From positions 1 to 19,520 of the forward strand of contig CALSCQ010003048.1 in assembly GCA_943704525.1 (NCBI GenBank): a stretch of 19,520 nucleotides of DNA, in the 5' to 3' direction. Shown here piece after piece: positions 9,101 to 18,995 of this stretch; positions within the stretch are counted from its first letter, which is position 1, and every line of letters begins with the position of its first letter. Source of the stretch: Pigoraptor vietnamica (Eukaryota; Opisthokonta; Filasterea). The notes beneath the pieces are model-generated. The model saw only the letters and a list, made by a program, of their open reading frames with translations. It searched no databases and had not been told where the DNA came from. A program made the translations under genes and the position numbers.

Positions 9101-12100
9101 CGGCGGTCACGTGCCCCCCCGAAGACCTCGGCAAGGGCGCCCAGTTCCACGGCGTCGCCAAGGCTCGTGCCTGTGCCATGCGCCTCGACGTATCCGACGT
9201 GTGTGGGCGGCGTGCGCGCGGATGCAAGCGCTCGGCGGATGCAGTCGACCTGCGCGGGCCCGTTCGGCGCCGTGAGTCCGTTACTGCGCCCGTCGTGGTT
9301 GATGGCAGACCCGGCTATTCGGCATATCGTGCGATCGCCGAACATGGACGGCGACAATGACGGGCGCCGGAGTACCACGAGGCCACATCCCTCCGCGCGC
9401 ACGTACCCGTCGGCCGAAGCGTCGAACGTGCGACAGCGACCGCCGGGGGACAGCATGTGCGACTTCGAGAACGCGACGGTGAGCTCGTGCGAAAGTATGA
9501 GGTTGACGCCGCCCGCGATCGCCGCGTCGCAGTCGCCCCGTCGAATGGCCTCGGCGGCGAGGTGCACGGCGACAAGCGACGACGAGCACGCCGTGTCGAT
9601 GGTCAGCGTGGGTCCCTTCAGGTTGAGGCAGTACGCGAGGCGTCCCGAAGCCACGCTGGCGGCGTAACCAGACGCATAGGAGGCGGCGACGTCGACGCCG
9701 GCCTTCATCTGCAGCCCGGCGTAGTCCTGCGACGACAGGCCCACAAACACGCCAACGCGCTGCCCGGCCAGCGCTGACGGGACAATGCCCGCGTGCTCGA
9801 GCGCCTCCCACGTGACCTCGAGGAGCATGCGCTGCTGAGGGTCCATTGTGTCCGCTTCCGCAGAGGGAATGCCGAAGAACTCGGCGTCAAACCCACGCAC
9901 GTCGCCCACGTGACCGCAGGCGGCAGTGGCGATGTCGCCGGACTCAACCAGCGCGCCAGCATCAAAGTGGTCTAGGGGCACCATGTCGACACAGTCACGG
10001 CCCTCGCACAGCGCCGCCCACAGCGCGTCCGGCGACGTTATGCCGCCGGGGAGCCGACACGCCATGCCCGCGATAACGACATCGCCGGTGTCGTCCGCTT
10101 CAACGACGTCCGTTCGCACGTCGCGTGCCACGGCACTGGATGGCACGTGACGAGGAGCGACTTTGCGGTCCCTGTCCACGCGCACGCAGAGGTCGTCGAT
10201 CGTAGGGTAGTCGAAGAGCAGCGTGCCCTCCAGCGCAAGGCCTGTGGCGCGGGAGAGCGCGTTGCGGATCTCAAGTGCCGCGAGGGAATCCATGCCGTAC
10301 GTCGATAGGGCACGCGCGTGGTCAAGCGCGTCGGCCGTCGACAGGCCCAGCGTGTCGCGTACTACCCGCACGACAATTGTACGCGTGTCGTCGGCGTCCC
10401 TGTCGCTGCGGTTCACGTGAGCGTCATCATCCGCCTTGTCGCAGACGCACAGCAGCTCGAGTTCGCGCGGGACGACTGTTCCCGCCATTCGAAGCTGCGC
10501 CGCATACGACGGCCAGTCCGCAGACAGCGCTGCGAATTGCAACAGGCGATCGGGGGACTTCGCGACACTCGCGACAACCCCTTCGAGCAAGCGCAGTGCC
10601 TGTGGCGGTGACAGGGGCGCGAATGCAGCGAGCGCCCTTCGAGACGGCTCTCCCGACCCACGCAGTCCGTCTTCGTACATTCCGGCACCCGACCACGGTC
10701 CCCAATTGACCGACACATGGCGCACTCCGTCTGTCGCACTGCTCGCGAGGCCATCCAGCGCTCCGTTGGCGGCGGCGTAGAGCGCCTGCCCCGGTGAACC
10801 CAGAATCGACGCTGCACTCGAAAAGAGCACGACGAGCGGCGTCGGCGCGCCACTGTCGGAAGCAGCAAACGCCTTCGCCATGTTGATCGCACCGAAGAAT
10901 TTCCCGCCAAACGTGTGTTCAAGAGCCTCGCGAGTATATGACGTGACCGTCCCGTCCCGCCGCACACCGGCCAGGTGGAGCACGAGGCTCACAGGCGGAG
11001 CTCCGGCCAACGCGAGGGCAGATTGCAATGCGCCAACGCACGCGCCGTCCGCAACATCCGCCGCCAATTCCACGATGCGTGCACCAACCGCAGCGCACCT
11101 CGCGATGGCCTCCACGGCAGACGTGGACTTCGTTGTGGCCCCGCCGCGTCCCACTAGCGCCACAGTGCGGCAGCCCGCGGCGACGACCCACTCGAGAGCG
11201 GCAAGGCCGAGGGAACCGAAGCCGCCCGTAATGACGCACGTGCCCTGGCATGCCGCCGTTACCGCCGCGCCGTCGACATTCGAACGGGTGAGTGGAATTA
11301 TGCGCTTCACCAAACGTTTGCCATTGACGTAACGGATTTCGCTCTCAAACGGCGCGTGACCGAGAACACCCGATTGGATGCACCGCTCTGCGCGCGTTAT
11401 TGCAGCAATGTCGGGGTCGTCGCCGGTGTCCACGACAGCGAACCGGAGCGCGGGGAACTCTCTCGATGCCGACCGGAGCGCCGACGCCACGGCCGCGCTC
11501 GTCACGTGACGCGTGTCGTCGCTGCCCCGGACGACGCAGAACGTGGCCGCGGGGCGACCCATGTCACCGAGCACAGCGCCGACACTCAGGGCAGTCCAGA
11601 CACCATCGGTAAGTGCGTCGACGCCCGATTCGAGTACGCAGGCCACTGCAACCACACGCGCACCCGCGGAAGCAATAGCTATAGCGGCCCTCAGATCGTC
11701 ACGCGACGTGTCGTTGAGCCATCGCACGACGCAAGCACCCGCAGGGTCAGTGCCGAGAGCGCCGCACACCGCGTCGACTGTTGCGACCGCGCAATGAGCG
11801 TCGGCCACAACAACCCACGGCACCGCCCTCGAGGTTGAGGGTCCGTCCGGGCGGGTCACCGCGGATGTCTCCCACGTGACCGAGTAGAGTTCCGGCTGGG
11901 GCGACCGCAGCGCCGAACCCTTGCGCGTCGGGGTGTCCCAGTACGACGCGAACACCTCGCGAGGTACGCGCCTGAAGCGAACGGCGTGACAAGCGAATAC
12001 GTGCGTTCCCTCCGCAGACACTACGACGTCGACGACAATGTCCGGACCGGCGAGAGCGCGCCGCACGACATGGCATTCGAGCAGTCGAGATGCATCCGGG

Positions 12101-15100
12101 GCTTGCGCCTGCGGAAACACGTCAAATGCGTCCGCGGACACTGGAAGGTAAAGGTGCGCCTTCTCGTCGTCGGTGAATGTGAAAAAGGCGCACTGCAGCG
12201 CAGAGTCGACTATGCCCGGCTGTGCATGCCGCAAGCACGACGACAGCGACGTGGGGAACGCCAGCGTGCACACAGCGGCAGCCTCTTCCGCACCGTCCGC
12301 GACGACTGCCTTGGTGCCGCGAACAAGCGTAAAGGAGCCCGCGAGTTCAAGCCCCGTCCCCGCGGCGTAGCTGTAGAATTCGCGGCCATCGCGCGTGAGC
12401 ACACTGCCAATTGCCAGCCGCGCCCTTGCAGAGTCCACGACGGCGGACGCGCCTGCGGCGGCGGTCGAGAGCGCGACGGTGTCGATGTCGGCTGTGACGT
12501 TGGGGGTGCGGTCGCCCGCGCGCGAAGATCTGCAACCGACATGAGATTACACTTACATTAGTGATATGATGAGCGCATGAACACGCTATGTCCCACTGCC
12601 ACATGAGAACCATTCCGCCCCAACATCTCCCCCATGCGACAGCAGGTACACGGAGAGCACATTTGCACAGACTAGAGTGACTACTGCGAGCGACATATTA
12701 CCACCCTGCGCAGCCAGTATCGACGTACCGCACGGAATGGCCGCCGCCGGGACGCGGCGAGAGTGTCACGTGGGCGGTCGTGCCCTGCTGCGCATCGACG
12801 GCCATTGGGCGGCTGAAGGACGCCCCGGAAAGGCGCATGGCAGCTGCACACAACGCAGTTTTAACAAGATGCAAGCAGGACCAGCGGTGCGGACATGCAC
12901 TCGCACAAAACGCACGCACAAGGCATTCGGCGCCATCGCCAAGACGCCCTCACAACCAGTAAGCCCAAGTACCAAACTAAGAGACAGCTAATGGATTAGC
13001 CCACTCACCCGTCCCGTCGCCTTGGATCTGTGCGTACACCGCCCACACCATGGCCACGTGACCTGCGGCAGGCACCACCGCGCGACCCAGCACAATGTGC
13101 TCCGATGCATCGTAGGGTCGACCAGCAACAAAGCGCCCCGTCGCAACGCCTCGCAGCGCACCCTCCGACGCAAACTCGAATGTCGCAGCGCACTCGCCGG
13201 GAACGACGTCGTTTGCGTTCGGGTCGTCCGCGTCGTCGTACCAGTATCGCGTCGGGGCGAATGCGTAGGTCGGAATTCCGCGTACGCGCGTGAGGTTGAG
13301 CGAGGCGTCCACTTTCTCCCACGCGACAGGGAAACCACGGCGGTAGAGCTCGGCGAGAGTGTCCGTCACGGCGCTATCGGTCACGTGATCGCCTTGCTGG
13401 CCACGCACGAGCGAGGGGAGGAATGCGCACGCGGGCGCACGCGCTGGAGTGAGGCAACGGCGTGCGAGATTGAGCAGCGTCGAGTCGGGGCCTATCTCGA
13501 CGAACACGATGGCGCCTGCGCTGCGTCCGGCGGCGTCCCGGTCGATCGCACCAATGCAGTCGGCAAAGCGCACCCTCTCGCGTGCGTGGCGTCGCCAGTA
13601 CACGGCGCCCGTCAGCGGCGGATCACCGGAGGATGGGGCATTCGAAAGGCGTCCCGTGAGACCGCATGCGACGGGCACACGCGGCGGCAACAGCGTCACC
13701 TTCGACATGGTGCTCTGCAAATCGTCCAAAATGGGATCGACGCACGCGGAGTGAAAGGCGTTCGCGACGCTTCCCAGGGCACGGCAGGTCCATCCCTTCG
13801 ACGCCGCGTGTGTCGACACCCACGCGCGGACGGCCGAGGACGGTCCGGACAGCACGGTGCAGTTCGGACCATTCACGGCGGCGACTGCGACGGCGCCGTT
13901 AGGCTCGAGCAGCGCCTCCACATCTGCCTCCGGTGCGAAAACAGCAACCATGGCACCGTCCTTATTCGGAAGGGCGTCCAGCAGCGACCCTCGCCGCAGC
14001 ACCGCGAACAGAGCGTCCTCGAGCGACATTGCGCCCGCAACGCACGCCGCGACGTACTCACCGAGACTGTGCCCGGCCACGTAGCTGGGCCGCACGCCCC
14101 ATGCCTCCCACATCGACGCAAGCGCATACTCTACACAGAAGAGCGCCACGTGCGCGTAGAGAGCACTGTCAACGGGCGGTGCCCCGTGCGCAGTGTCATG
14201 ATCTTCGGTGTACAGCAGACGCGTCGCTGAAAATCCGGCGAGGCGACGGACGACGCCATCGCACGCATCGAATGCAGCGCGAAAGGCGGGCTCGGAATGA
14301 TAGAGACCGCGACCCATAGCTGGGCGCTGTGTTCCCTGCCCCGCGAACAGAAACACAACGGTTGGGGTTGCGGGCGCCGTCGTCACCGAGTTCTTCGCCA
14401 CATGACGACCTTGTGACTCCAAATCGGACGAGAGGGACTCTGCGTCGCCGCCCACCGCCGCAAGGCGGTAGCGCAGGGACGTACGGCGACCGCAGTTGAT
14501 CGTGTGACATATGCGGGCGAGTTCGGACCCATCGCGCATGCGAACGAACGAGGCGACCCGAAGCGCAGTTTCCGCGAGGCTCTCTTTGGACGAGGCGGAT
14601 AGAGCGACGACATGCGACACGCGGGGATGTGGGAGGGGTTTCTCGCCGTTCTCGCGTGAGAGACGTGGCGAGGCCGACAGCACAATGTGGGCGTTGGTTC
14701 CCGTCGCGCCAAACGAGCTCACGCCCGCATGCACGACGCCCTCCAAAGGCACCGTGTGCGTGGCGGGAACCATGGCCGGGATGGTGTCCAGACGCGCTGC
14801 ACTGTTGGCGCGCTCGTAGTGGCGATTGGGGGGAACTGCAGCGTTGTGCAGACACAGCGCCGCTTTGATCACGGCCGAGATGCCCGCGGCCGACTCGGTG
14901 TGGCCGACGACAGACTTCAGCGCACCCACGACAAGTGGGCGCTCGCGGAAAGAAGTGCCGGCGAATACGTCTGCGAGCGCCGACCCCTCGACCGCATCGC
15001 CCAATTCGGTGCCGGTACCATGCGCCTCGACGTACGCCACTTCGCTTGGACTCACGCCGGCGACGGACAAGGCCCGGCGGATGCAAGCCACCTGCGACGG

Positions 15101-18100
15101 ACCTGTATGTGCGGGGATGTGTGTGTGTGTGGGAAACGTTAGATGACGCCTCCACTACTCGCGACCAGCAGCAGAGGAAGCACGACGTACCGTGCGGTGC
15201 CGTGAGACCACTACTGCGACCATCCTGCATCAGCGCGGATCCGGCCACCACGCACACCACGTCGCACCCGTCCCGCTCGGCGTGATCTGCGCGGCGCAGC
15301 ACCACCGCCCCACAACCCTCCGAGCGGACGTATCCGTCGGCGCCGGCGTCGAATGAGCGGCAGCGTCCGCTGGGCGAGAGCATGTGGGCGCGCGAGCAGT
15401 GCAGCGACGCGTCCGGACTGAGCATAAGGTTCACGCCCCCCGCCACAGCAAAGTCGCACTCCCCGTTGGCGATCGCACGGCAGGCGAGGTGCAGCGCGAC
15501 TGCTGAAGACGAGCACGCCGTGTCCACGACCACCGCCGGCCCGCGCAGGTTGAGACAGTACGCAATTCGCCCGGCGATTGCGCACTTTGCATTGCCAGTT
15601 CCGTAGTAAGGACCCACGGCGCTCAGCGGCCGCCCGGCGCGCAGCTGCCGCGTGGCATAGTCCGCGTTGGTGACACCAAAGAACACGCCGCCGACGCCGT
15701 ACGCGCCCCCCACAAGCCCCTCGCCGCACATGCCCGCGTCCTCCAGCGCCTCCCACGCCACTTCAAGCGCAATGCGGTGCTGCGGGTCCATCTCACGCGC
15801 CTCCGCACCGCCGATGCCAAACAGCGCAGCGTCAAAGCGGTCGACGTTTGGGAGGAATCCGCCCGCGTCTGCGTAGATCTTTCCGGGGGCGTCGGGATCG
15901 CTGTGGAAGAGCTCGCGCATGTCCCATCGCCCGCGCGGTACTGGTCCAAGGGGATCCTCGCCGCCGCACAGCAGTTCCCAGAGGGCGTTGGGATTCGCGG
16001 CGCCCGGCAAGCGACATGACATGCCCACAATAGACACCGCAATTCTGGTCCCACTGTCCCTCGTGTGCTTGGGGAGCGTATCCGCGGTGGCCACGTGCGG
16101 CGCAATGCCGACAACCGCACAAAGATGTGCCAGCAGATCCGCGGGCGTGGCGTGGTCGAAGAGAAGCGTCGGAGGGAGCGTGCCACGCGGAAGCCCGACA
16201 AGGCCCTCGATCTGCGCGCGGCACTGCACCATACGCACGGACGACAGGCCCATGTCCGCAAAGGTTTCCGTTGGCGAGAGCTCGGAGAAGAGAGCACCAG
16301 GGCGCACCACGTCAGCAATGGCCGCTCGGATGGCCTCAACCCGCGCAAATTCGTCCGTCCCAACAACCGCGTCTGCGTTTGAAGTGGGCGGCCGGGAGGA
16401 AGCGTGGGCGGCGAGCGGTGCCTTGTCGTCGGAGTGTCGCATGTCTGCGCGCTCGTACACTGAGGCGATTTCCGTGGCAAACTCAGCGGCCACGGTACTG
16501 CGGGCGACGCTGCCCTTCGGAGTGACAGGAATGGGCTTCGCGGGGATCACGTGACCGCCCGACCCTTCCGCGTGCATGCCTCGCACGATGATCACGGCGT
16601 CGTGAGAAATGCGAGAGTGCGCGGGCTGGAGTGCCGACGCTGCATCCACCGCCTCCAGCACGCGCGCGCGCACGTCGGCAAACGGTAGTGACGCTGCGTC
16701 GTCGGTAACCTCGACAATGGCGACGTTGAAGGGCCGCTGATCGCCGTAGAGCGCCGCTCTGCACAGCACGTGACGTCAGCATATCTATGGACTCGCACGC
16801 ATTGCGGTTCAATAAAGGCAAACAACAAGAAAAAAGAAGAAAAAAAAAACAAAAAAAAAACAAAAAACAAAACAATTCACACGCACCGTCGGACTACGCG
16901 CGCCCGCTCAATGTGCGCTTCGATCGGCAATGGGTTCGTCTTCTCCCCATTCGTGTGACAAAACGTGTCGTCCTTTCGGCCAATGTACCTATTCGGAAAT
17001 TCACAGTAACAGCCGTTCGAAGTCAGCAAGGCTGTTGGCCTCAGGCGTAAGAACTGCGGGGACACCCTACCTGTACAACCCTCGACCGATGCGTTCGAAG
17101 AGATCGCGCGTGTGGAAGCGCCCCGGGACGGGAAACGCCGCAGCAGTTGCCTCCCGGTCGTCCACGTACTCGCGCAGCACGCATGCACAGTCCACTAGGA
17201 CAAGTTCCCGCGCCGTCACGTCACGCTCGTCGGCGTCAGAAGGCGACGCACTACTGCCATCGTCGCTCACGAACACGGCGTTGAGGCCGGGAATGGGCCG
17301 CAATGCGCGCCAATCGCCCACGCGGGGATCGCCGAGCATCAGCGCACCTGCCGTGTCCGTCATGCCCAGGCCTGCACTCATCCGCAGAGATTAGAAAAAG
17401 AAGAAAGAGGGGGGGGGGTGTAAGCGTTGCACCAGATGTGCCGCTATGAGCATCCGAGTCGAGTGCGGACACGCAAGACAAAGGCCGCAGTCACATTCAC
17501 GTTTAGCACACACGTTCCGTTTCAAGCGTGCCAACTCACCCTCTACTAACTTGATCCCCGCATTGAAAAAGAAGTCGCCGAGATCGTCGCGCAGCCGCAC
17601 ACCGCCGGACATCAGCACGCGCAAGCGCCTCAGATCGGCGAGTGCGCGCGAGTGCCCCTCGACCGCCTGTTCGGCCATTGCAGCCTCCCTCACCTGCGCA
17701 AGCATCCACGGTACGCAGTACAGGACGTCCACGCCCGTGTGCGCGACGGCACCAAGAAGCTCGCGCGCGGACGGCGGCGGGGCCCTCTTTGCGCTCCGCG
17801 CGGCGCGCGTCACAAAGGGCGCGAACCAGTAACAGCCGCCGTTGTAGAGGTTGCCTATTAGCTCGAATGCGAGGCCAATCACGTGGAAGAAGGGCATCCA
17901 ACCGAGAGAGGCGTAGGGAGGCGAGGGGCTGTCCGTCCACCCGTCGCCCAGCACACCGACCCACGCACGACGGGAGTACTCGCGGTTCGCAAGGATGTTG
18001 CGGTGCGTCAGAGGGACGAGCTTCGGCGCGCGCTTGGTGCCCGACGTGTGCAGCACAAAACAGACGCTGTCGGGCGAAGCGACGCCGCAGTCTTCGTCAC

Positions 18101-18686
18101 TGGGCGAGCCCTCCAAGAGCCCGCATCCGACGTGAAACGAAAGATCCGTCTCGCCGGGCTCGAGTGCCACGACACTCTCCGAGGGACACGCGGTGCATGC
18201 GTGGCCAGGCAGGTGCGCGGGGTCCTCTAGCAGCAGTACTCGGAGGTTCGGCAAGCGGCGACGAAGCTCACGTGCGTCAACGATGCGATCGGCGGACACC
18301 GCACAAAACTCGGCGCGCGCGGTTGTGGCAATGTGCTGAAAGTTGTCCGCGGAGATGCCGACGTTGACAGGGACGCAGACGGCACCCATGCGGGCCAGCG
18401 CAAGGGCGAGCTCTGCGTATGCATACGAATTGCGCGACAGCACCGCCACCGCAGTGCCACTGCCCACGCCGACGGTTCGCAGGAAACGACACAGGCTCGA
18501 CACACTCCGCGCAAACTCTCCGAAAGAGAAGGCTCGGTCGACGCACCCACCCTCTTGGGCTGCGCAGGGCTCGCATATGCGCACACACGGCCGCGTGGGA
18601 ATGTCCCGCGCCACGCGCTCTAGCAGAGCACCGACCGTCTCATCGCGCGGCAGCGGCGGCGGCTCACCCGCCCCGTCAGCGCCCAT
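1710..18686 (-). CDS. Hybrid PKS-NRPS megasynthase, 13 exons, about 5,159 aa
   Basis: This is a multimodular enzyme that builds a polyketide-thiazoline type product. Exons (minus strand, 5' to 3') are 17540-18686, 17071-17371, 16887-16988, 15191-16758, 13009-15102, 12729-12843, 8286-12529, 6506-8207, 6206-6344, 5739-6110, 4010-5614, 3386-3886 and 1710-3299. All 12 junctions are GT-AG, preserve frame and join conserved domain motifs; only 8286/8207 is uncertain. ATG at 18686 is the first in-frame ATG, with A at -3 and G at +4. Domain order with residues: acyl-AMP ligase 15-605, ACP 655-735, KS 755-1182, AT 1285-1600, DH 1680-1971, psiKR/KR 1991-2461, ACP 2491-2563, KS 2591-3013, motif-less AT-like 3024-3386, ACP 3420-3495, Cy 3533-3980, A 4039-4565, PCP 4590-4668, C 4696-5159. 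There is no thioesterase, reductase, ER or methyltransferase. Individual domain families are certain, the single-gene model very likely, and the product chemistry inferred. Confidence 0.88.
3186..3508 (-). other. Domain: PCP (peptidyl carrier)
   Basis: The motif LFECGGDS ends exon 12, and exon 13 continues VTAVRLAAAL, giving a canonical GGDSxxAVxL carrier. Ser4630 is the phosphopantetheine site, and its codon is the last codon of exon 12. Intron 12 (3300-3385) must be removed to restore the helix. Confidence 0.92.
3581..5284 (-). other. Domain: adenylation A domain, predicted Cys
   Basis: Core motifs are complete: FTSGSTGTPKG (4205-4215), SFDLSVYDIFG, GGATE, WYRTGD, then HQ joined across intron 11 to VKIGGFRIETGEVE, and LPLSANGKID with Lys4554. 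Lining residues read by alignment to the GrsA frame are D4251, L4252, Y4255, N4294, M4327, S4329, M4354, V4362, W4363 and K4554. The well-known cysteine code is DLYNLSLIWK, so only three conservative hydrophobic changes separate them. No oxidase or methyltransferase is inserted, so an unoxidised thiazoline is the simplest expectation. Confidence 0.88.
5462..7182 (-). other. Domain: heterocyclization (Cy) condensation-type domain
   Basis: The domain opens FPLTPMQRAYWVG (residues 3537-3549), then GGVSCHIYLEFD and RRHDMLRV. These are Cy-type rather than ordinary C-type cores, and there is no HHxxxDG. The Cy DxxxxDxxS motif reads SMIAVDLWS (3674-3682): the first Asp is Ser, while the second Asp (3679) and the Ser are kept. 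VVGDFTT (3826-3832), WD near FP and the P..HLPL segment are present. It spans exons 8-11. Exon 9 (6206-6344) supplies the GVTKAMALLGVYAEVLARWS core. Cy domains form the amide and then cyclise Cys, Ser or Thr to an azoline. Confidence 0.85.
7294..7521 (-). other. Domain: ACP3
   Basis: This is the module 2 carrier, with LMELGVDSLVATDLR and phosphopantetheine Ser3457, followed by VVYEHPTVVALSQ. It presents the chain to the downstream Cy domain at the PKS-to-NRPS switch. Confidence 0.93.
7621..8787 (-). other. Region: degenerate AT-like segment of module 2
   Basis: This segment lies between KS2 and ACP3, where an AT is expected. It opens like a normal KS-AT linker (FVVSAASPEALRDQL, then RERLPCRVSVAAETA) and closes with the classic post-AT linker LPTYPFQRKPHWF (about 3375-3387). 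The roughly 230 residues between have no GxGxQ, no GHSxGE and no AxHS motif. It is either a vestigial AT or a scaffold, so the extender would have to come from AT1 or a separate AT. Intron 7 (about 8208-8285) lies inside it, and its exact ends are the least certain part of the gene model. Confidence 0.65.
8818..10086 (-). other. Domain: ketosynthase KS2
   Basis: This is the second condensing domain. Cys2757 in DTACSSSLVAVHL, His2893 in VEAHGTGTSLGD and His2934 in KSNIGHAEAAAG are intact. It starts at VVIAGMACRLPGG and ends at GVSSFGFSGTNCHVVL. It is intron-free. It should extend the module 1 product by one ketide. Confidence 0.95.
10168..10386 (-). other. Domain: ACP2
   Basis: This is the module 1 acyl carrier, with motif TYGMDSLAALEIRNAL and phosphopantetheine Ser2524. 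It is followed by LLFDYPTIDDL. It connects KR to KS2. Confidence 0.95.
10474..11886 (-). other. Domain: structural psiKR plus ketoreductase KR
   Basis: About 200 residues after the DH lack catalytic motifs and correspond in position to the structural subdomain of PKS KRs. The Rossmann motif TGGFGSLG (about 2210-2217) and the catalytic Lys2319, Ser2347, Tyr2360 and Asn2364 (SSAASILGSPGQALYAAAN) follow. The LDD region reads GVRRDG, keeping its last Asp, and Leu rather than Trp lies eight residues before Tyr. This leans toward a B-type stereochemistry, with low confidence. Confidence 0.9.
11944..13183 (-). other. Domain: dehydratase DH
   Basis: This is a double-hotdog dehydratase of module 1. 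The HxxxGxxxxP motif is HIVLGRAVVP with His1708, and the second catalytic residue is Asp1884 in QPGIVDSALQ. The domain is split over exons 5, 6 and 7. The 115-nt exon 6 (12729-12843) supplies AAMRLSGASFSRPMAVDAQ and joins in frame on both sides. Without it the phases do not agree. Both catalytic residues are retained, so dehydration after ketoreduction is expected. Confidence 0.88.
13421..14368 (-). other. Domain: acyltransferase AT1, malonyl type
   Basis: This domain loads the extender unit onto ACP2. GQGTQRPAMGRGLY (residues 1294-1307), GHSLGEY with nucleophile Ser1385, and NAFHS near 1487-1491 are all present. The AFHS form, instead of YASH, is the established malonyl-CoA signature. The post-AT linker IPTYAFAPTRYW (1649-1660) follows. 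Length and motifs are normal, unlike the corresponding region of module 2. Confidence 0.93.
14675..16046 (-). other. Domain: ketosynthase KS1
   Basis: This is a beta-ketoacyl synthase doing decarboxylative condensation in module 1. The catalytic triad is intact: Cys932 in DTACSSS, His1067 in VEAHGTGTELGD and His1107 in KSVVGHTESAAG. The domain opens with VSIVGMSCRLPGA and closes with GVSSFGATGTNAHIVL. Intron 4 (15103-15190, containing a short GT run) falls between GLTAPHG and PSQVACIRRAL and is needed to restore the motif. Confidence 0.95.
16104..16346 (-). other. Domain: ACP1 (loading acyl carrier)
   Basis: This carrier fold lies between the ligase and KS1. The phosphopantetheine motif reads FADMGLSSVRM, with the modified Ser at residue 690. 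The usual Asp before it is Ser. Downstream LLFDHATPADLLAHL is the typical helix III region. Its position implies that it receives the activated starter acid and hands it to KS1. Confidence 0.85.
16494..18644 (-). other. Domain: acyl/aryl-AMP ligase loading domain (AL)
   Basis: This ANL-superfamily adenylating domain is spread over exons 1-4. The P-loop region reads HTSGTKRAPKLVPLTHRN (residues 213-230). The usual TSGTTGxPK is altered, with Lys-Arg in place of Thr-Gly. Next come GWMPFFHVIGL (262-272), GLGMTDTAGA (core A5), FHTRDLFE (A7, Gly replaced by Arg, Asp kept), YIGRKDDTF (A8) and HTNGEKTNPLPIE. The C-terminal lysine motif PVTPKGSVAR is near 595-603. The HxNGEKTNP signature resembles stand-alone and NRPS-like carboxylate-activating enzymes rather than amino-acid A domains, so the starter is probably a free fatty or aromatic acid. 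Identity is not predictable from sequence alone. Three introns interrupt this domain. Confidence 0.85.
16759..16886 (-). other. Intron 3 with long T-rich tract
   Basis: Donor gtgcgt follows exon 3 and acceptor tgctgtgcag precedes exon 4, with phase-2 junctions agreeing. On the coding strand it contains about 70 bases of almost pure T with G and C interruptions, followed by one GTCACGTG-type octamer near the acceptor. Intron 8 (6345-6505) has a similar, shorter T-rich tract. These are much less GC-rich than the exons. Confidence 0.85.
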
Positions 18687-18995
18687 TCTCGGGCGCAAGC
18701 AGTCGTGTCGCAGTGCGCTTCGTCCCGTTGCAGCTTTGAACGGCACGTGTCGGCTGTTTTGATTACGTAACAGTCCGTCGAAGTGGAGCTGTTACTACAT
18801 CGCCGAGAACTCGGCCGCGCCGGATCTGAGGACATGCACGTGCGCAGTTGGACACCGTCCGTTGAAACGCCAATCTCACCTCTGGAAAGAACGCTCAACA
18901 CGCACGTCGGTGCTGCGTTGTGTTGTATCGAGCATAATCGAACATAGAGTCTCCCTCCCTCCCTCTCTCCCTCTGTGACACCTCACACACACAGA
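18687..18995. promoter_or_regulatory. Head-to-head intergenic region, candidate bidirectional promoter
   Basis: This 309-bp region separates the megasynthase ATG (minus) from the eIF3j-like ATG (plus). It contains two CACGTG hexamers (18744-18749 and 18838-18843) and the palindrome TTACGTAA (18763-18770), the latter a classic bZIP-type half-site pair. A CT-rich tract (about 18951-18974) sits just upstream of the plus-strand start and probably lies in its 5'UTR. I see no clear TATA box. Function is inferred from position only. Confidence 0.5.

Noticed and set aside
12532-13008. A single intron joining exon 5 directly to exon 7
   Set aside because: With the strong gtgagt donor the phases do not match. 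Adding the 115-nt exon 12729-12843 fixes both junctions and supplies expected DH sequence.
3605-14230. Long plus-strand open frames opposite the megasynthase (for example 3605-4579 and 13022-14230)
   Set aside because: They are antisense to strongly conserved PKS/NRPS domains, rich in Arg/Ala/Pro from GC-skewed codons, and show no family motifs.
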